DNA from: Halovenus halobia
GTDB taxonomy: Archaea; Halobacteriota; Halobacteria; Halobacteriales; Haloarculaceae
Assembly (NCBI RefSeq): GCF_051414135.1
Contig: NZ_JBLKOA010000002.1
Span: forward strand, 372,001-436,000
Length of the DNA stretch: 64,000 nucleotides
Direction: 5' to 3'
The notes under the pieces are model-generated. The model was not told the origin of the DNA and searched no databases. It was given only the letters and a program-made list of their open reading frames with translations. Below, one piece after another: positions 1-8,138 of this stretch; the first letter of the stretch is position 1, and each line of letters begins with the position of its first letter. The translations under genes and the position numbers were made by a program.

Positions 1-30
1 AGTTTCACTTTCACCATGCTGTTAACGGGG

Positions 31-37
31 CTTTATG
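31..37 (+). promoter_or_regulatory. TATA-like box of radA
   Basis: CTTTATG lies about 27 bp before the ATG at 62, the spacing expected for a leaderless haloarchaeal transcript. It supports 62 rather than the in-frame codon at 35 as the start of radA. Confidence 0.5.
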
Positions 38-61
38 TACAAGGGGGCACAAGCGAGGAGT

Positions 62-1108
62 ATGGCAACACAGGAAGACCTCGAAGAGCTGCCGGGTGTC
101 GGTCCGGCAACAGCAGAGAAGCTCCAGGACAACGGATTTGACGGCTATCAGGGAATCGCAGTCGCGAGCCCGGGCGAACTCTCGAACACAGCTGATATCG
201 GCGAGTCGAGCGCGGCAGATATTATTCAGGCTGCCCGAGAGGCAGCAGACATCGGCGGCTTCGAGAGCGGCGCAACGGTGCTCGAACGCCGGGAGCAGAT
301 CGGCAAGCTCACGTGGGGTGTCGACGAGGTAGACGAACTGCTCGGTGGCGGCGTCGAAACGCAGTCCATCACCGAAGTTTACGGTGAGTTCGGCTCCGGA
401 AAGTCCCAGGTGACCCACCAGCTATCGGTCAACGTCCAGCTCCCGGCCAAACACGGCGGGCTGGAAGGCAGCGCAATCTTCGTCGACAGTGAGGACACTT
501 TCCGACCAGAGCGAATCGACGACATGGTTCGGGGCCTCTCTGACGAAATCATCGAGGACACGATGGTACTCCACGAAATCGCCGAAGAGGGCGAAGCCGA
601 CGCCGGCAACGAAGAGCTATTGACCGAACTGATTGAATCGATTCTCGACAAGATTCACGTCGCGAAAGCCTTCAACTCGAACCACCAGATTCTGCTGGCC
701 GAGAAGGCCCAAGAGATTGCGAGCGAGAGCCAAGACGACGAGTTCCCAGTTCGACTGCTCTGTGTCGACTCGCTGACTGCACACTTCCGAGCAGAGTACG
801 TCGGTCGTGGTGAACTCGCCGAGCGACAGCAGAAACTGAACAAACACCTGCACGACCTGATGCGCGTAGGTGACCTCAACAACACCGCAGTCGTGGTCAC
901 GAATCAGGTTGCCTCCAACCCCGATTCCTTCTTCGGCGACCCTACCCAGCCAATCGGTGGAAACATTCTCGGCCACACGTCGACGTTCCGTATCTACCTG
1001 CGCAAGTCCAAGAACAACAAACGGATCGTCCGCCTGGTCGACGCGCCGAACCTCGCCGACGGTGAAGGCGTGATGCGTGTCTCCGGCGACGGACTCATCG
1101 AGGAGTAA
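62..1108 (+). CDS. radA: DNA repair and recombination protein RadA
   Basis: Archaeal RecA/Rad51 recombinase that forms ATP-dependent filaments on single-stranded DNA and performs strand exchange in homologous recombination. The 348-aa product has an N-terminal helix-hairpin-helix domain (residues ~6-25, LPGVGPATAEKL), a Walker A loop GEFGSGKSQ at ~108-116 and a Walker B strand LLCVDSL near 232. It keeps the C-terminal ATP-cap region (VRLVDAPNLADGEG) and no intein interrupts it, although archaeal radA is a known intein site. Length matches the family. The ATG at 62 was chosen because a TATA-like box sits ~27 bp upstream. It stands alone, convergent with the CPBP gene downstream. Identification is secure. 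Confidence 0.98.
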   Translation: MATQEDLEELPGVGPATAEKLQDNGFDGYQGIAVASPGELSNTADIGESSAADIIQAAREAADIGGFESGATVLERREQIGKLTWGVDEVDELLGGGVETQSITEVYGEFGSGKSQVTHQLSVNVQLPAKHGGLEGSAIFVDSEDTFRPERIDDMVRGLSDEIIEDTMVLHEIAEEGEADAGNEELLTELIESILDKIHVAKAFNSNHQILLAEKAQEIASESQDDEFPVRLLCVDSLTAHFRAEYVGRGELAERQQKLNKHLHDLMRVGDLNNTAVVVTNQVASNPDSFFGDPTQPIGGNILGHTSTFRIYLRKSKNNKRIVRLVDAPNLADGEGVMRVSGDGLIEE

Positions 1109-1221
1109 ACCCCTCAGCGGTTCGAGCTATGTCTGACGAGGCGGAGTGAAAGTGGTATTCGCGAGAGTAAATCACGCGACAGCGGAGGGCTTCGATCTGA
1201 AACGAGGGGGTCGGCTGCGCG

Positions 1222-2196
1222 CTACGAACGACGCCACAGGTCAGGTTTCGCGACCTGTTCGCTGACCGAAAACTCGCCGTTCCAGTTGAGCCAGCCAGCA
1301 AGCAGACCAGCACCGACGAGCAGTCCGACGAGCGCGACAATACCGCCCTCTGGGCCGAACTGCCCGCCGGTAACTGCCGACCCGCCAGCGTCGACGCCAA
1401 TGAGGGCAACGCTGGTCGTCAGCCCGCTGACCGGGAGTCCAAAGACCGGCCCGAGGACGAAATTCCAGCCCGTGTGGATGCCGATAGGCAGCGCCAGCGA
1501 GTCCGTCAGGACGTATGCGCCTGCAAGAAAGAGGCCAAACAGCGTGATGATGAGCGTACTCGCCACGCTTGCGTTCGGGTTGCTGGCGTGGACGAGGCCG
1601 AACAACCCGGCGCTGACGGCTGCCGCGAGCAGCGTCGCAGTGCGACCCTCAAGCACAATTTGTGAGCCTTCTGCGACGTTGACCAGCACGTAGCCCCGGA
1701 AGATCAGTTCTTCGAGCGTCCCGATAGCGAGAAAGTACGCAGCAGCGACGAGCAGACCAACCGGCACCGACAGCCCGGCAAACAGCGTCCCATTTCGGGT
1801 GAGAAGAGTTCCGTCGAGGCGGCCGGTGGTGAGGAGGACGACTGCGACAACGGCGACGACCATTGCGGCACCAATCGCAAGCCCGACGCCGAAGGCTCGC
1901 CGCCACGCAGTATCGAGGTCGAGCCCGATATCACGGAACTGCCGGCGGTCGACAATCCAGGAGACAGCGAGGACAGCACCGACGAGTGCGAACAGAGAGG
2001 CAATCTCGGCGACGGCAGTCGGAATTGGGCCGAGGTCGCCGACGGCACTCCCGATGAGGAAGGCAACGAGGCCGAGCAAGAGCACGAACACCAGCACGAT
2101 AATCGACGAGATAGCGAAGCGAAACGGGGCACGGAACCGCCGCTGGTCGGTGTTCCAGAACACAGCCGAAAGCCCGCGGCGAAGATTCTCTTTCAT
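1222..2196 (-). CDS. CPBP family intramembrane metalloprotease
   Basis: A 324-aa polytopic membrane protein of the CPBP/Abi (Rce1-like) family, whose members cleave or modify prenylated or other membrane substrates; in prokaryotes they are often linked to bacteriocin self-immunity, but the substrate here is unknown. The three diagnostic motifs are present: EELIFRGYV with Glu162-Glu163, FGLVHASN with His203 and Asn206, and HTGWNF with His241 and Asn245. Hydrophobic segments run from about residue 29 to 50, 60 to 80, 102 to 122 and through the C-terminal half. The N-terminus is basic (KENLRRGL) and cytosolic by inference. It is transcribed alone, convergent with radA. Confidence 0.9.
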   Translation of the reverse strand: MKENLRRGLSAVFWNTDQRRFRAPFRFAISSIIVLVFVLLLGLVAFLIGSAVGDLGPIPTAVAEIASLFALVGAVLAVSWIVDRRQFRDIGLDLDTAWRRAFGVGLAIGAAMVVAVVAVVLLTTGRLDGTLLTRNGTLFAGLSVPVGLLVAAAYFLAIGTLEELIFRGYVLVNVAEGSQIVLEGRTATLLAAAVSAGLFGLVHASNPNASVASTLIITLFGLFLAGAYVLTDSLALPIGIHTGWNFVLGPVFGLPVSGLTTSVALIGVDAGGSAVTGGQFGPEGGIVALVGLLVGAGLLAGWLNWNGEFSVSEQVAKPDLWRRS

Positions 2197-2247
2197 ATCC
2201 GGTGTGTCGGGCGCAGTTACTTAACTCTCGGAGTCCTCTCCGACAGT

Positions 2248-2388
2248 ATGGGGTCACTCCGCAAGAAACTCAAGCGAGCGTTCCAGCGAGCGATGCTCAC
2301 ACACGTCCCGGACCATCCGGCACACGGCGGCAACACCGGCGACGGAGAGTGGGACCCAGACGAAAAGGGTGACGACGCCGATCAGTGA
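2248..2388 (+). CDS. small basic-then-acidic hypothetical protein (46 aa)
   Basis: A short open frame starting MGSLRKKLKRAFQRAM and ending DEKGDDADQ. The sharp basic N-terminal helix followed by an acidic Asp/Glu tail looks like a real haloarchaeal small protein rather than an antisense shadow. It diverges from the CPBP gene (52 bp apart) and its stop overlaps the last codons of the convergent threonine synthase gene by 7 bp. I do not recognise the family and assign no function. Confidence 0.6.
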   Translation: MGSLRKKLKRAFQRAMLTHVPDHPAHGGNTGDGEWDPDEKGDDADQ

Positions 2389-3641
2389 GCGTCAAGATAC
2401 TCGCGGACGCCCTCGGTTGTTCCCGGGACAGATTCGGGTTCAGAGCCGGCCTCGGCGGCGGCCTCGGGGTCTTTGAGCAGGTGGCCGGTCGTCAGGCAGA
2501 CGACCTGTTCGTCGTCGCGGATAACGCCTTCCGAGCGGAGTTTGCGCAGGCCGGCAATCGAGGCGGCTGAGGCAGGTTCGACGCCGACGCCCTCTTCTGC
2601 GAGGTCACGCTGGGCCTCGGTAATCTTCTCGTCAGAGACAGCCGTGGCCGTGCCGCCAGTCTGGCGGATTCCCGGCAGCGCTTTCGGGGCGTTGACCGGG
2701 TTGCCGATGCGGATAGCCGTCGCGCGGGTCTCGACTTCGCCCCAGCGTTTGTGCTCGTCCCAGCCGTGTTCGATGGCTTCGGCCATCGGCGCAGCGCCAG
2801 CGGCCTGGACACCGGTGAGTTTCGGAACGTCCGACTCCTCGATTGCGCCGCTTTTGACGAGTTCGCGGAAACACTTGTACAGCGCGGCGGTGTTGCCCGC
2901 GTTGCCGACCGGCAGGACGATGCGGTCGGGGTAATCACCCTCCTCGTTGCGGAACTGCTCCATGATTTCCAGGCCGATTGTCTTCTGGCCTTCCAGTCGG
3001 AAGGGGTTCAGCGAGTTGAGGAGATACACCTCGCCGGCCATTGCCATGTCCTGCACGATGTCGAGACAGGTGTCGAAGTTGCCGTCGACTTCGAGAATGC
3101 GTGCGCCGTGGAGACTCGCCTGTGCAATCTTGCCAGCGGCGACTTTGCCCGCCGGAAGCAAGACGAGCGTCTCCATCCCCCCGCGTGCGCCGTAGGCCGC
3201 CAGTGCGGCGCTGGTGTTGCCGGTCGAGGCACAGGCGAGTCGTTCGACGCCGACTTTCTGGGCGACGCGGGTGCCGACGGTCATCCCGCGGTCTTTGAAG
3301 CTACCCGTCGGATTCATCCCTTCGTGTTTGACGCGCAGTCGGTCGACGCCGACTTCCTCTTCGAGGCGGGGCACGTCGTGGAGCTGGGTGCCGCCTTCGG
3401 GGAGGCTGACGCCGTTATCGACCGGCAGCGCCGCTGCGTAGCGCCAGACGTTGCGTTCGCCCTCGAAATCGTCCCACGTCGGGAGGTCGGCGTACCGGAC
3501 TTCGAGCAGTCCCTCGCAGTCATCGCATGTGAACCGGACCTCCTCGAAGGGCGCAAACGTCTCAGAACACTCGATACAGCTCAGCCAGACGCCGTCGTCC
3601 CCACAAGGAGGTTCCTTCGCAGTCAGTTCGAGGTTAGCCAT
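2382..3641 (-). CDS. thrC: Threonine synthase
   Basis: PLP enzyme that converts O-phosphohomoserine to threonine. The 419-aa product begins with a four-cysteine zinc-ribbon-like N-terminus (Cys22, Cys25, Cys39, Cys42), common in archaeal threonine synthases, followed by the fold-II PLP domain with the Schiff-base lysine in NPTGSFKDRG (Lys116), the asparagine strand STGNTSAALA and the phosphate-binding loop PVGNAGN. The start MANLEL at 3641 fits the family better than the upstream in-frame MVCGDK. Single gene, divergent from nothing close; its 3' end overlaps the small gene at 2248-2388. Confidence 0.96.
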   Translation of the reverse strand: MANLELTAKEPPCGDDGVWLSCIECSETFAPFEEVRFTCDDCEGLLEVRYADLPTWDDFEGERNVWRYAAALPVDNGVSLPEGGTQLHDVPRLEEEVGVDRLRVKHEGMNPTGSFKDRGMTVGTRVAQKVGVERLACASTGNTSAALAAYGARGGMETLVLLPAGKVAAGKIAQASLHGARILEVDGNFDTCLDIVQDMAMAGEVYLLNSLNPFRLEGQKTIGLEIMEQFRNEEGDYPDRIVLPVGNAGNTAALYKCFRELVKSGAIEESDVPKLTGVQAAGAAPMAEAIEHGWDEHKRWGEVETRATAIRIGNPVNAPKALPGIRQTGGTATAVSDEKITEAQRDLAEEGVGVEPASAASIAGLRKLRSEGVIRDDEQVVCLTTGHLLKDPEAAAEAGSEPESVPGTTEGVREYLDAH

Positions 3642-3696
3642 TACAGTTGTCTTGTCCCCACAAACCAAAAGTCAGGCGGTTACATACCACGGGCAA

Positions 3697-4083
3697 TTAT
3701 TCGTCGCCGTCCTGCAGCATTCGCTTGAGGGCTTCGGCAATCTCCTCGTAGCTTTGCATCGAGAGGCCGTCAGTCGTGATGAGGACGCCACGGCGGTCCT
3801 CGGCAACTCGGAGGAGGTAGCCGTTCTCGAAGGAGCGAACGGTGAACTTGCATTTGCCCAGTTCAGACTGCTGGTAGGCGTTCTGTGTCTCGCGGTAGCC
3901 GCGCCACTCGTGACCGACGAAGGTGTTGAGGTCGGCGTCCTGTTCAAGATCATCCCGGAGATACAGTTGGTCGAAATCGGACCGAGTGAAGTACGTGACA
4001 GAGCGGAGACTGTCGCCGGTGGCCGTGCGCGCAGTCGTGACGATGTTCTCCGCGAAGTCTTCGGAGAGCAGTTGGGAGGTCAT
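3697..4083 (-). CDS. conserved haloarchaeal protein of unknown function (128 aa)
   Basis: The product starts MTSQLLSEDFAENIV and contains FTRSDFDQLYLRDDL near residue 34-48, followed by an alternating strand pattern (KFTVRSFENGYLLRV, GVLITTD) that suggests a small alpha/beta domain. I recall closely similar haloarchaea-restricted proteins carrying only DUF labels; no enzymatic motif is visible. A GTG 12 bp upstream is an alternative start. It lies 55 bp upstream of thrC on the same strand and could be cotranscribed with it. Confidence 0.75.
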   Translation of the reverse strand: MTSQLLSEDFAENIVTTARTATGDSLRSVTYFTRSDFDQLYLRDDLEQDADLNTFVGHEWRGYRETQNAYQQSELGKCKFTVRSFENGYLLRVAEDRRGVLITTDGLSMQSYEEIAEALKRMLQDGDE

Positions 4084-4095
4084 ATCCGAATCCAC

Positions 4096-4400
4096 TCACT
4101 GCGGGCACATAATTCCGGTGGCACTCGGCCTCGGTCGTCGCTGTGTCGTACTTGTACGCGGCCGGTTAAACATAGAACCACAAACCGAGCGCTACTGTCA
4201 TCTCTTGATTGGTCTCTCGTTGGTCCTCTCGACTGTCGGTATCGGCTATCTCGTCGTCTTCAACACCACGCTTGCGAACTGTCTGGTGATTATGGCAGGC
4301 CTTGGCCTGGGGCGGGTTGCCTTCTTGTACTGCCTTGGAAATGCCTCGTTCTGGGGATAGCTCCCCGTGACTATTTTTGGGACCCTCTCGAACGGAGTCT
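4096..4400. other. 305-bp gap with a possible decayed small membrane protein
   Basis: The plus-strand frame ending at 4360 encodes two strongly hydrophobic stretches (LLIGLSLVLSTVGIGYLVVF and LANCLVIMAGLGL) after NIEPQTERYCH, but it has no good ATG; a GTG near 4120 or an ATA where an ATG would fit are the only options. It may be a remnant of a two-helix membrane protein. Nothing else is evident before the FMN reductase start. Confidence 0.3.
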
Positions 4401-4982
4401 ATGAGCGAGCACACACACGTCGCAGGACTCTGCGGCAGCCTCAGAGACGCCAGCTATACCCGGGTTGCGCTGGGCCACGCGCTGGATGAAGCAGCAGCTG
4501 TTGGCGCAACGACGACTCTGATTGACCTGCGGGAGTACGAGTTACCGGTGTTCGACCCCGACGACCGCGACGCCGGTGACGCCGACCGACTGCAGAAAGC
4601 ACTCAGGGACGCCGATTCAATCATCCTCGGCTCGCCGATGTATCACGGGTCGTACTCTGGAGTGTTAAAAAACGCTCTCGATTACTCGGGATTCGACGAG
4701 TTCGAGAGTACGACTGTTGGCCTGCTTGGTATTGCCGGTGGCGGGTTTCCAACTGGGACAGTCGAGCATCTGCGGTCAGTCTGTCGCGCACTCAACGCCT
4801 GGGTACTCCCCCATCAGGCAGTCGTCCCGAACGCGTCAAGCCAGTTCGAGGACGGCGAATTTGTCGACGAAAAGATGGCAGAACGAGTCGCCGTGCTCGG
4901 CCAGCGGACAGTCGAATACGCGAATATCGAACCGGACCCACCCTCGTTCAGAAGTAGCGAAAACGTCGGCGGCGAAGACTGA
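4401..4982 (+). CDS. NADPH-dependent FMN reductase family protein
   Basis: Flavodoxin-fold protein of 193 aa in the NADPH-dependent FMN reductase family, which reduces free or bound FMN (and in some members quinones or azo compounds). The FMN phosphate loop is GLCGSLRDASYTR (residues 6-18). SPMYHGSYSGVLKNALDYS (near 77-95) is the standard isoalloxazine-contact and dimer helix. ATG at 4401 gives the family N-terminus; an in-frame codon 24 bp upstream is less likely. It is followed after 63 bp by gpmI on the same strand. The physiological electron acceptor cannot be read from sequence. Confidence 0.9.
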   Translation: MSEHTHVAGLCGSLRDASYTRVALGHALDEAAAVGATTTLIDLREYELPVFDPDDRDAGDADRLQKALRDADSIILGSPMYHGSYSGVLKNALDYSGFDEFESTTVGLLGIAGGGFPTGTVEHLRSVCRALNAWVLPHQAVVPNASSQFEDGEFVDEKMAERVAVLGQRTVEYANIEPDPPSFRSSENVGGED

Positions 4983-5045
4983 TTACTCGTCGCCACGATG
5001 CGCGCGTTCCGAAAGCGTCGTAGGTCAGCGACGCAACCGTCAGGT

Positions 5046-6650
5046 ATGAAACTCGGACTCGTCGTCCTCGATGGCTGGGGACTCAATCCCGACGAGACGG
5101 CCCGTGACGCCATCGCTGCCGCGGAGACACCGACAGTCGACGACCTGTGGGAGACGGCCGCGGCTGGCCAACTCGAGGTCCACGGCCGCCGGGTTGGCCT
5201 GCCTGACGGACAGATGGGCAACAGCGAAGTCGGCCACCTCAACATCGGCGCTGGCCGCGTGCTCGTGCAGGAATCTGCCCGCATCACTGACGCAATTGGG
5301 CGGTGGCGCGGCGAGGAGCGCGGAGCGGCTTCACCGCCACGTCAGGAGGCCGTCGGTAGCACCGACCGCCCGTTCGATGACCCTGCCGACCCACCGCTCG
5401 ACGAAAACGACGCGATTGCGGGCGCGCTGGACCACGTCGAGGAGACTGGTGGCCGCTTGCACCTGCTCGGACTCGTCAGCGACGGCGGCGTCCACTCCTA
5501 TCAGTCACACCTGCACGCGCTGGTCGAACTCGCCGCCGACCGCGGCGTCGAGGCGACGACACACGCCTTCACCGACGGCCGGGACACAGCCCCGAAATCC
5601 GGCGCAGGCTATCTCTCGGAACTGCAGACCCACGCCGACGAGCAGGGAACTGGCCACGTCAGCACCGTCTCGGGTCGGTACTACGCGATGGACCGTGACG
5701 AGAACTGGGAGCGAACGAAGCGCGCCTACGACGCAATCGTCTCGAGAGAAGCGGAGTACACCGCCGAGTCGGCCGTCGCCGCCGTCGAGACAGCCTACGA
5801 CCGCGAGACGACCGACGAGTTCGTCGAACCGACGCTGGTCGAGGGCGGCCATCCCATCAAGGACGGCGACGCTGTCATCTTCGTCAACTTCCGCTCGGAC
5901 CGCGCACGCCAACTCACGCGGATGCTCGCCGACATCCAGCCTGCGTGGGAGTTCGACACCACGCCGCCAGTTGTCGAGTTCGTGACGATGACGCAGTACG
6001 ACGAAACGTTCGAGTTGCCGGTTGCGTTCCCACCGAATCGGCCCGAGAACACGCTGGGTGCGGTGCTCGCGTCGAACGGTCTGACGCAACTGCGGATTGC
6101 AGAGACCGAGAAGTACCCCCACGTGACCTACTTCCTCAACGGCGGCCGCGAGGTCGAATTTGCGGGCGAACACCGCGAAATCGTGCCCAGCCCTGATGTG
6201 GCCACCTACGACCAGCAACCAGAGATGAGCGCCGCAGGAGTGACTGACAGCGCGACTGCCCACATCGAAGAATCGGACCCTGACGTAGTTGTGCTCAACT
6301 ACGCCAACGCCGATATGGTCGGCCATACGGGCGACTTTGACGCCGCCGTCGCGGCCGTCGAAGCCGTCGACACGAATCTCGCTCGGTTGCTCGCCGCCTT
6401 CGCCGAGGCGGGCGCACACGCCATCGTTACCGCGGACCACGGCAACGCCGACGACATGGGCACGCTCGAACAGCCACACACCGCCCACACGACCAACCCA
6501 GTGCCAATTTTCTACCGCGGACCGGGCGGAACCGGCGACGGCCGACAGATCCGAAGTGGTGGCACACTCGCCGATATCGCGCCGACGATGCTCGAACTGC
6601 TTGGCGTCGACAGGCCTGCAGAGATGACTGGCGAGTCGCTTTTTGAATAG
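5046..6650 (+). CDS. gpmI: 2,3-bisphosphoglycerate-independent phosphoglycerate mutase
   Basis: Glycolytic and gluconeogenic enzyme interconverting 3- and 2-phosphoglycerate through a phosphoserine, using two metal ions. The alkaline-phosphatase fold is clear: VVLDGWG at residues 7-13 with a metal Asp, the catalytic serine in MGNSEVGHLN (Ser60), FTDGRDTAP, SGRYYAMDRD, and the C-terminal metal motifs NYANADMVGHTG and TADHGNAD. At 534 aa it is longer than the usual ~505-515. The excess is a hydrophilic stretch at about residues 86-117 (WRGEERGAASPPRQEAV...) just after the ARITDAI helix, a place where most homologues pass directly into the next helix. The start at 5046 matches the family. Confidence 0.96.
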   Translation: MKLGLVVLDGWGLNPDETARDAIAAAETPTVDDLWETAAAGQLEVHGRRVGLPDGQMGNSEVGHLNIGAGRVLVQESARITDAIGRWRGEERGAASPPRQEAVGSTDRPFDDPADPPLDENDAIAGALDHVEETGGRLHLLGLVSDGGVHSYQSHLHALVELAADRGVEATTHAFTDGRDTAPKSGAGYLSELQTHADEQGTGHVSTVSGRYYAMDRDENWERTKRAYDAIVSREAEYTAESAVAAVETAYDRETTDEFVEPTLVEGGHPIKDGDAVIFVNFRSDRARQLTRMLADIQPAWEFDTTPPVVEFVTMTQYDETFELPVAFPPNRPENTLGAVLASNGLTQLRIAETEKYPHVTYFLNGGREVEFAGEHREIVPSPDVATYDQQPEMSAAGVTDSATAHIEESDPDVVVLNYANADMVGHTGDFDAAVAAVEAVDTNLARLLAAFAEAGAHAIVTADHGNADDMGTLEQPHTAHTTNPVPIFYRGPGGTGDGRQIRSGGTLADIAPTMLELLGVDRPAEMTGESLFE

Positions 6651-6688
6651 GCACAACACATACCAAGGAGTCACCCGAATGCTAGAGT

Positions 6689-6895
6689 ATGTACGTCCCG
6701 TTCCACTCACAGACGCAGGCAAAAGACGCGATTGCCGCGGAGTTGCTCGACAAGGACGCTACCGAGGCAATCGACGAAGCCTACGCCGACGCGCTCGAGG
6801 CGACGGCTGGAATCGAGTCCCGCGCCGGCACTCCCGCGTTTCTCAACGACGAGCGCGAGACAGATATCGATATCGTGACTGGTGACGCTGAGTAA
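6689..6895 (+). CDS. small acidic hypothetical protein (68 aa)
   Basis: Starts MYVPFHSQTQAKDAIAAELLDKDATEAIDEAY and ends DIDIVTGDAE. It has strong haloarchaeal composition and codon use, so it is probably expressed. There is no cysteine pair, membrane segment or motif I recognise. It is 38 bp downstream of gpmI on the same strand and may share its transcript. A second ATG at 6679 opens a different, poorer frame. Confidence 0.65.
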   Translation: MYVPFHSQTQAKDAIAAELLDKDATEAIDEAYADALEATAGIESRAGTPAFLNDERETDIDIVTGDAE

Positions 6896-6957
6896 CTCGT
6901 CGGCACCCAGAGTTCTGCCGTCCCAAAGTTGTTTGTCTCGAATTACCCCGTGAGTTC

Positions 6958-6970
6958 TAACTTATATCCG
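6958..6970 (+). promoter_or_regulatory. TATA-like box for the gene at 6992
   Basis: AACTTATATCCGG is centred ~27 bp before the ATG at 6992. This supports a leaderless transcript from that ATG and argues against the longer frame from 6929. Confidence 0.5.
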
Positions 6971-6991
6971 GATAGCACCCAGAGAGCGAGT

Positions 6992-7378
6992 ATGACGAAA
7001 GTCCTCGTCGGCACGGACTCAGTACATACGACGGCAGCAGCTTGCGATTATCTCGACCCGCGCCTCGGAGAGGCAGATACAGTCGTGTTTGCGACAGTTC
7101 CAGAGGGGCCAGTTTCGGAGCGCGACGCCGGTGACGCCGGCAACGTTGCCCGAACACGACTCATTGAACCGACAGTAGAGATTCGCACTCCCGATTCATT
7201 GTCCGACGGCGAAACAGTGACAGAGGCTCTCCTGAGGTTCGCCGAGGAGTTAGGCGCTGACGAGCTACTGCTCGGGTTAACTCGCGGTGACCCAGAAACC
7301 GCGGGCGACCCGCCGGGGTCAACCGTCCAGCACTTGCTCGCTGAGACGACGCTACCGGTGGTTGTGGTGACCGTGTAA
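6992..7378 (+). CDS. universal-stress-protein-like small protein
   Basis: A 128-aa protein beginning MTKVLVGTDSVHTTAAACDYL and ending TVQHLLAETTLPVVVVTV. The first strand, the DELLLGLTRGDP segment and the final strand LPVVVVTV match the alpha/beta fold of UspA domains, but the canonical ATP-binding G-x2-G-x9-G(S/T) signature is replaced by GLTRGDPETAGDPPGSTV. It probably belongs to the divergent, non-ATP-binding branch. Followed after 39 bp by the CBS protein on the same strand. Confidence 0.7.
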   Translation: MTKVLVGTDSVHTTAAACDYLDPRLGEADTVVFATVPEGPVSERDAGDAGNVARTRLIEPTVEIRTPDSLSDGETVTEALLRFAEELGADELLLGLTRGDPETAGDPPGSTVQHLLAETTLPVVVVTV

Positions 7379-7417
7379 GCCACCGCCATTAAGAGACAGC
7401 CACCCGAAGATGGGCGT

Positions 7418-7855
7418 ATGTCTGAAAAAGAGACAGCAGTCGAGGATATCATGAGTTCGCCGGTGGCGACAGTCACCAGCGACACGACAATCACCGAGGC
7501 AGCACAGACACTGCGAGAGAACAGTATCGGCTCGCTGGTCATCGGTGACGATATCATCGAGGGAATCGTCACCGAGACAGATATCGTCGCGGCCGTGGGA
7601 CAGGGACTCGACCTCAATGCGACCACTGTCGAGGAAATCATGACCGACCCAGTCGTGACCGTGCGGCCACACGAAGCCGTCTACGTCGCTGGCGAGCGGA
7701 TGGGCCACAACGCGGTGAAGAAACTGCCCGTCACAGAAGACGGGAAACCAGTGGGAATTGTGACGACGACCGACCTTGCGCACTTCTTCCCGCGCAACCG
7801 TATCACGATGGCCTCTCGGCCCGAGCGCGACGTCGACGAAGGTGAGTTCGAGTAA
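7418..7855 (+). CDS. tandem CBS domain protein
   Basis: A 145-aa protein made almost entirely of two CBS motifs (residues ~7-60 and ~70-125), a Bateman module that usually binds adenosyl ligands and regulates a partner. Diagnostic pieces are VEDIMSSPVATVTSDTTI, IVTETDIVAAV, VEEIMTDPVVTVRPHEA and IVTTTDLAHFF. There is no attached catalytic, channel or DNA-binding domain, so it is a stand-alone sensor. It ends directly against the convergent ferredoxin gene. Confidence 0.93.
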   Translation: MSEKETAVEDIMSSPVATVTSDTTITEAAQTLRENSIGSLVIGDDIIEGIVTETDIVAAVGQGLDLNATTVEEIMTDPVVTVRPHEAVYVAGERMGHNAVKKLPVTEDGKPVGIVTTTDLAHFFPRNRITMASRPERDVDEGEFE

Positions 7856-8101
7856 CTACGGGATCAGTTGCTCACCGTCGTCGTCGTAGACAACGATTGC
7901 GTCGACCGGACAACTGCGCGCGGCAAACTTCGCGTCTAATTCCTCGCCGTCAGGAACTTCCCGAACGAAGATATCGTCGTCTGTTTCCTCACTGTCGGCC
8001 AGGTCTGCTTTCCCATCGTCCTCGTCGCGCTCGAAGGCGTCCCACTCCGCGGTACACTGGAACATCCCGATACACGTATCGCGGTCGAATTCGATTCGCA
8101 T
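7856..8101 (-). CDS. 3Fe-4S-type ferredoxin
   Basis: An 81-aa acidic single-cluster ferredoxin. The cluster motif reads CIGMFQC (Cys10, Cys16) ... SCPVDAI, so the middle cysteine of the usual CxxCxxC is methionine. That pattern is typical of [3Fe-4S] ferredoxins that serve cytochromes P450 and some oxygenases. A long acidic insert (DEDDGKADLADSEETDDD) separates the two halves, as in other halophilic ferredoxins. The ATG at 8101 gives the natural MRIEFDRDTC start. Electron partners are not evident nearby. The gene abuts the convergent CBS gene with no spacer. Confidence 0.88.
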   Translation of the reverse strand: MRIEFDRDTCIGMFQCTAEWDAFERDEDDGKADLADSEETDDDIFVREVPDGEELDAKFAARSCPVDAIVVYDDDGEQLIP

Positions 8102-8138
8102 ACCCGCAGTTAGCAAGCGAGTGGCAAAGAGATGGCGT

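Noticed and set aside
2751..3728. Plus-strand 325-codon frame opposite thrC
   Set aside because: It is a shadow of threonine synthase. The sense-strand protein has all PLP motifs.
5505..6722. Minus-strand 405-codon frame opposite gpmI
   Set aside because: It is a shadow of the phosphoglycerate mutase gene.
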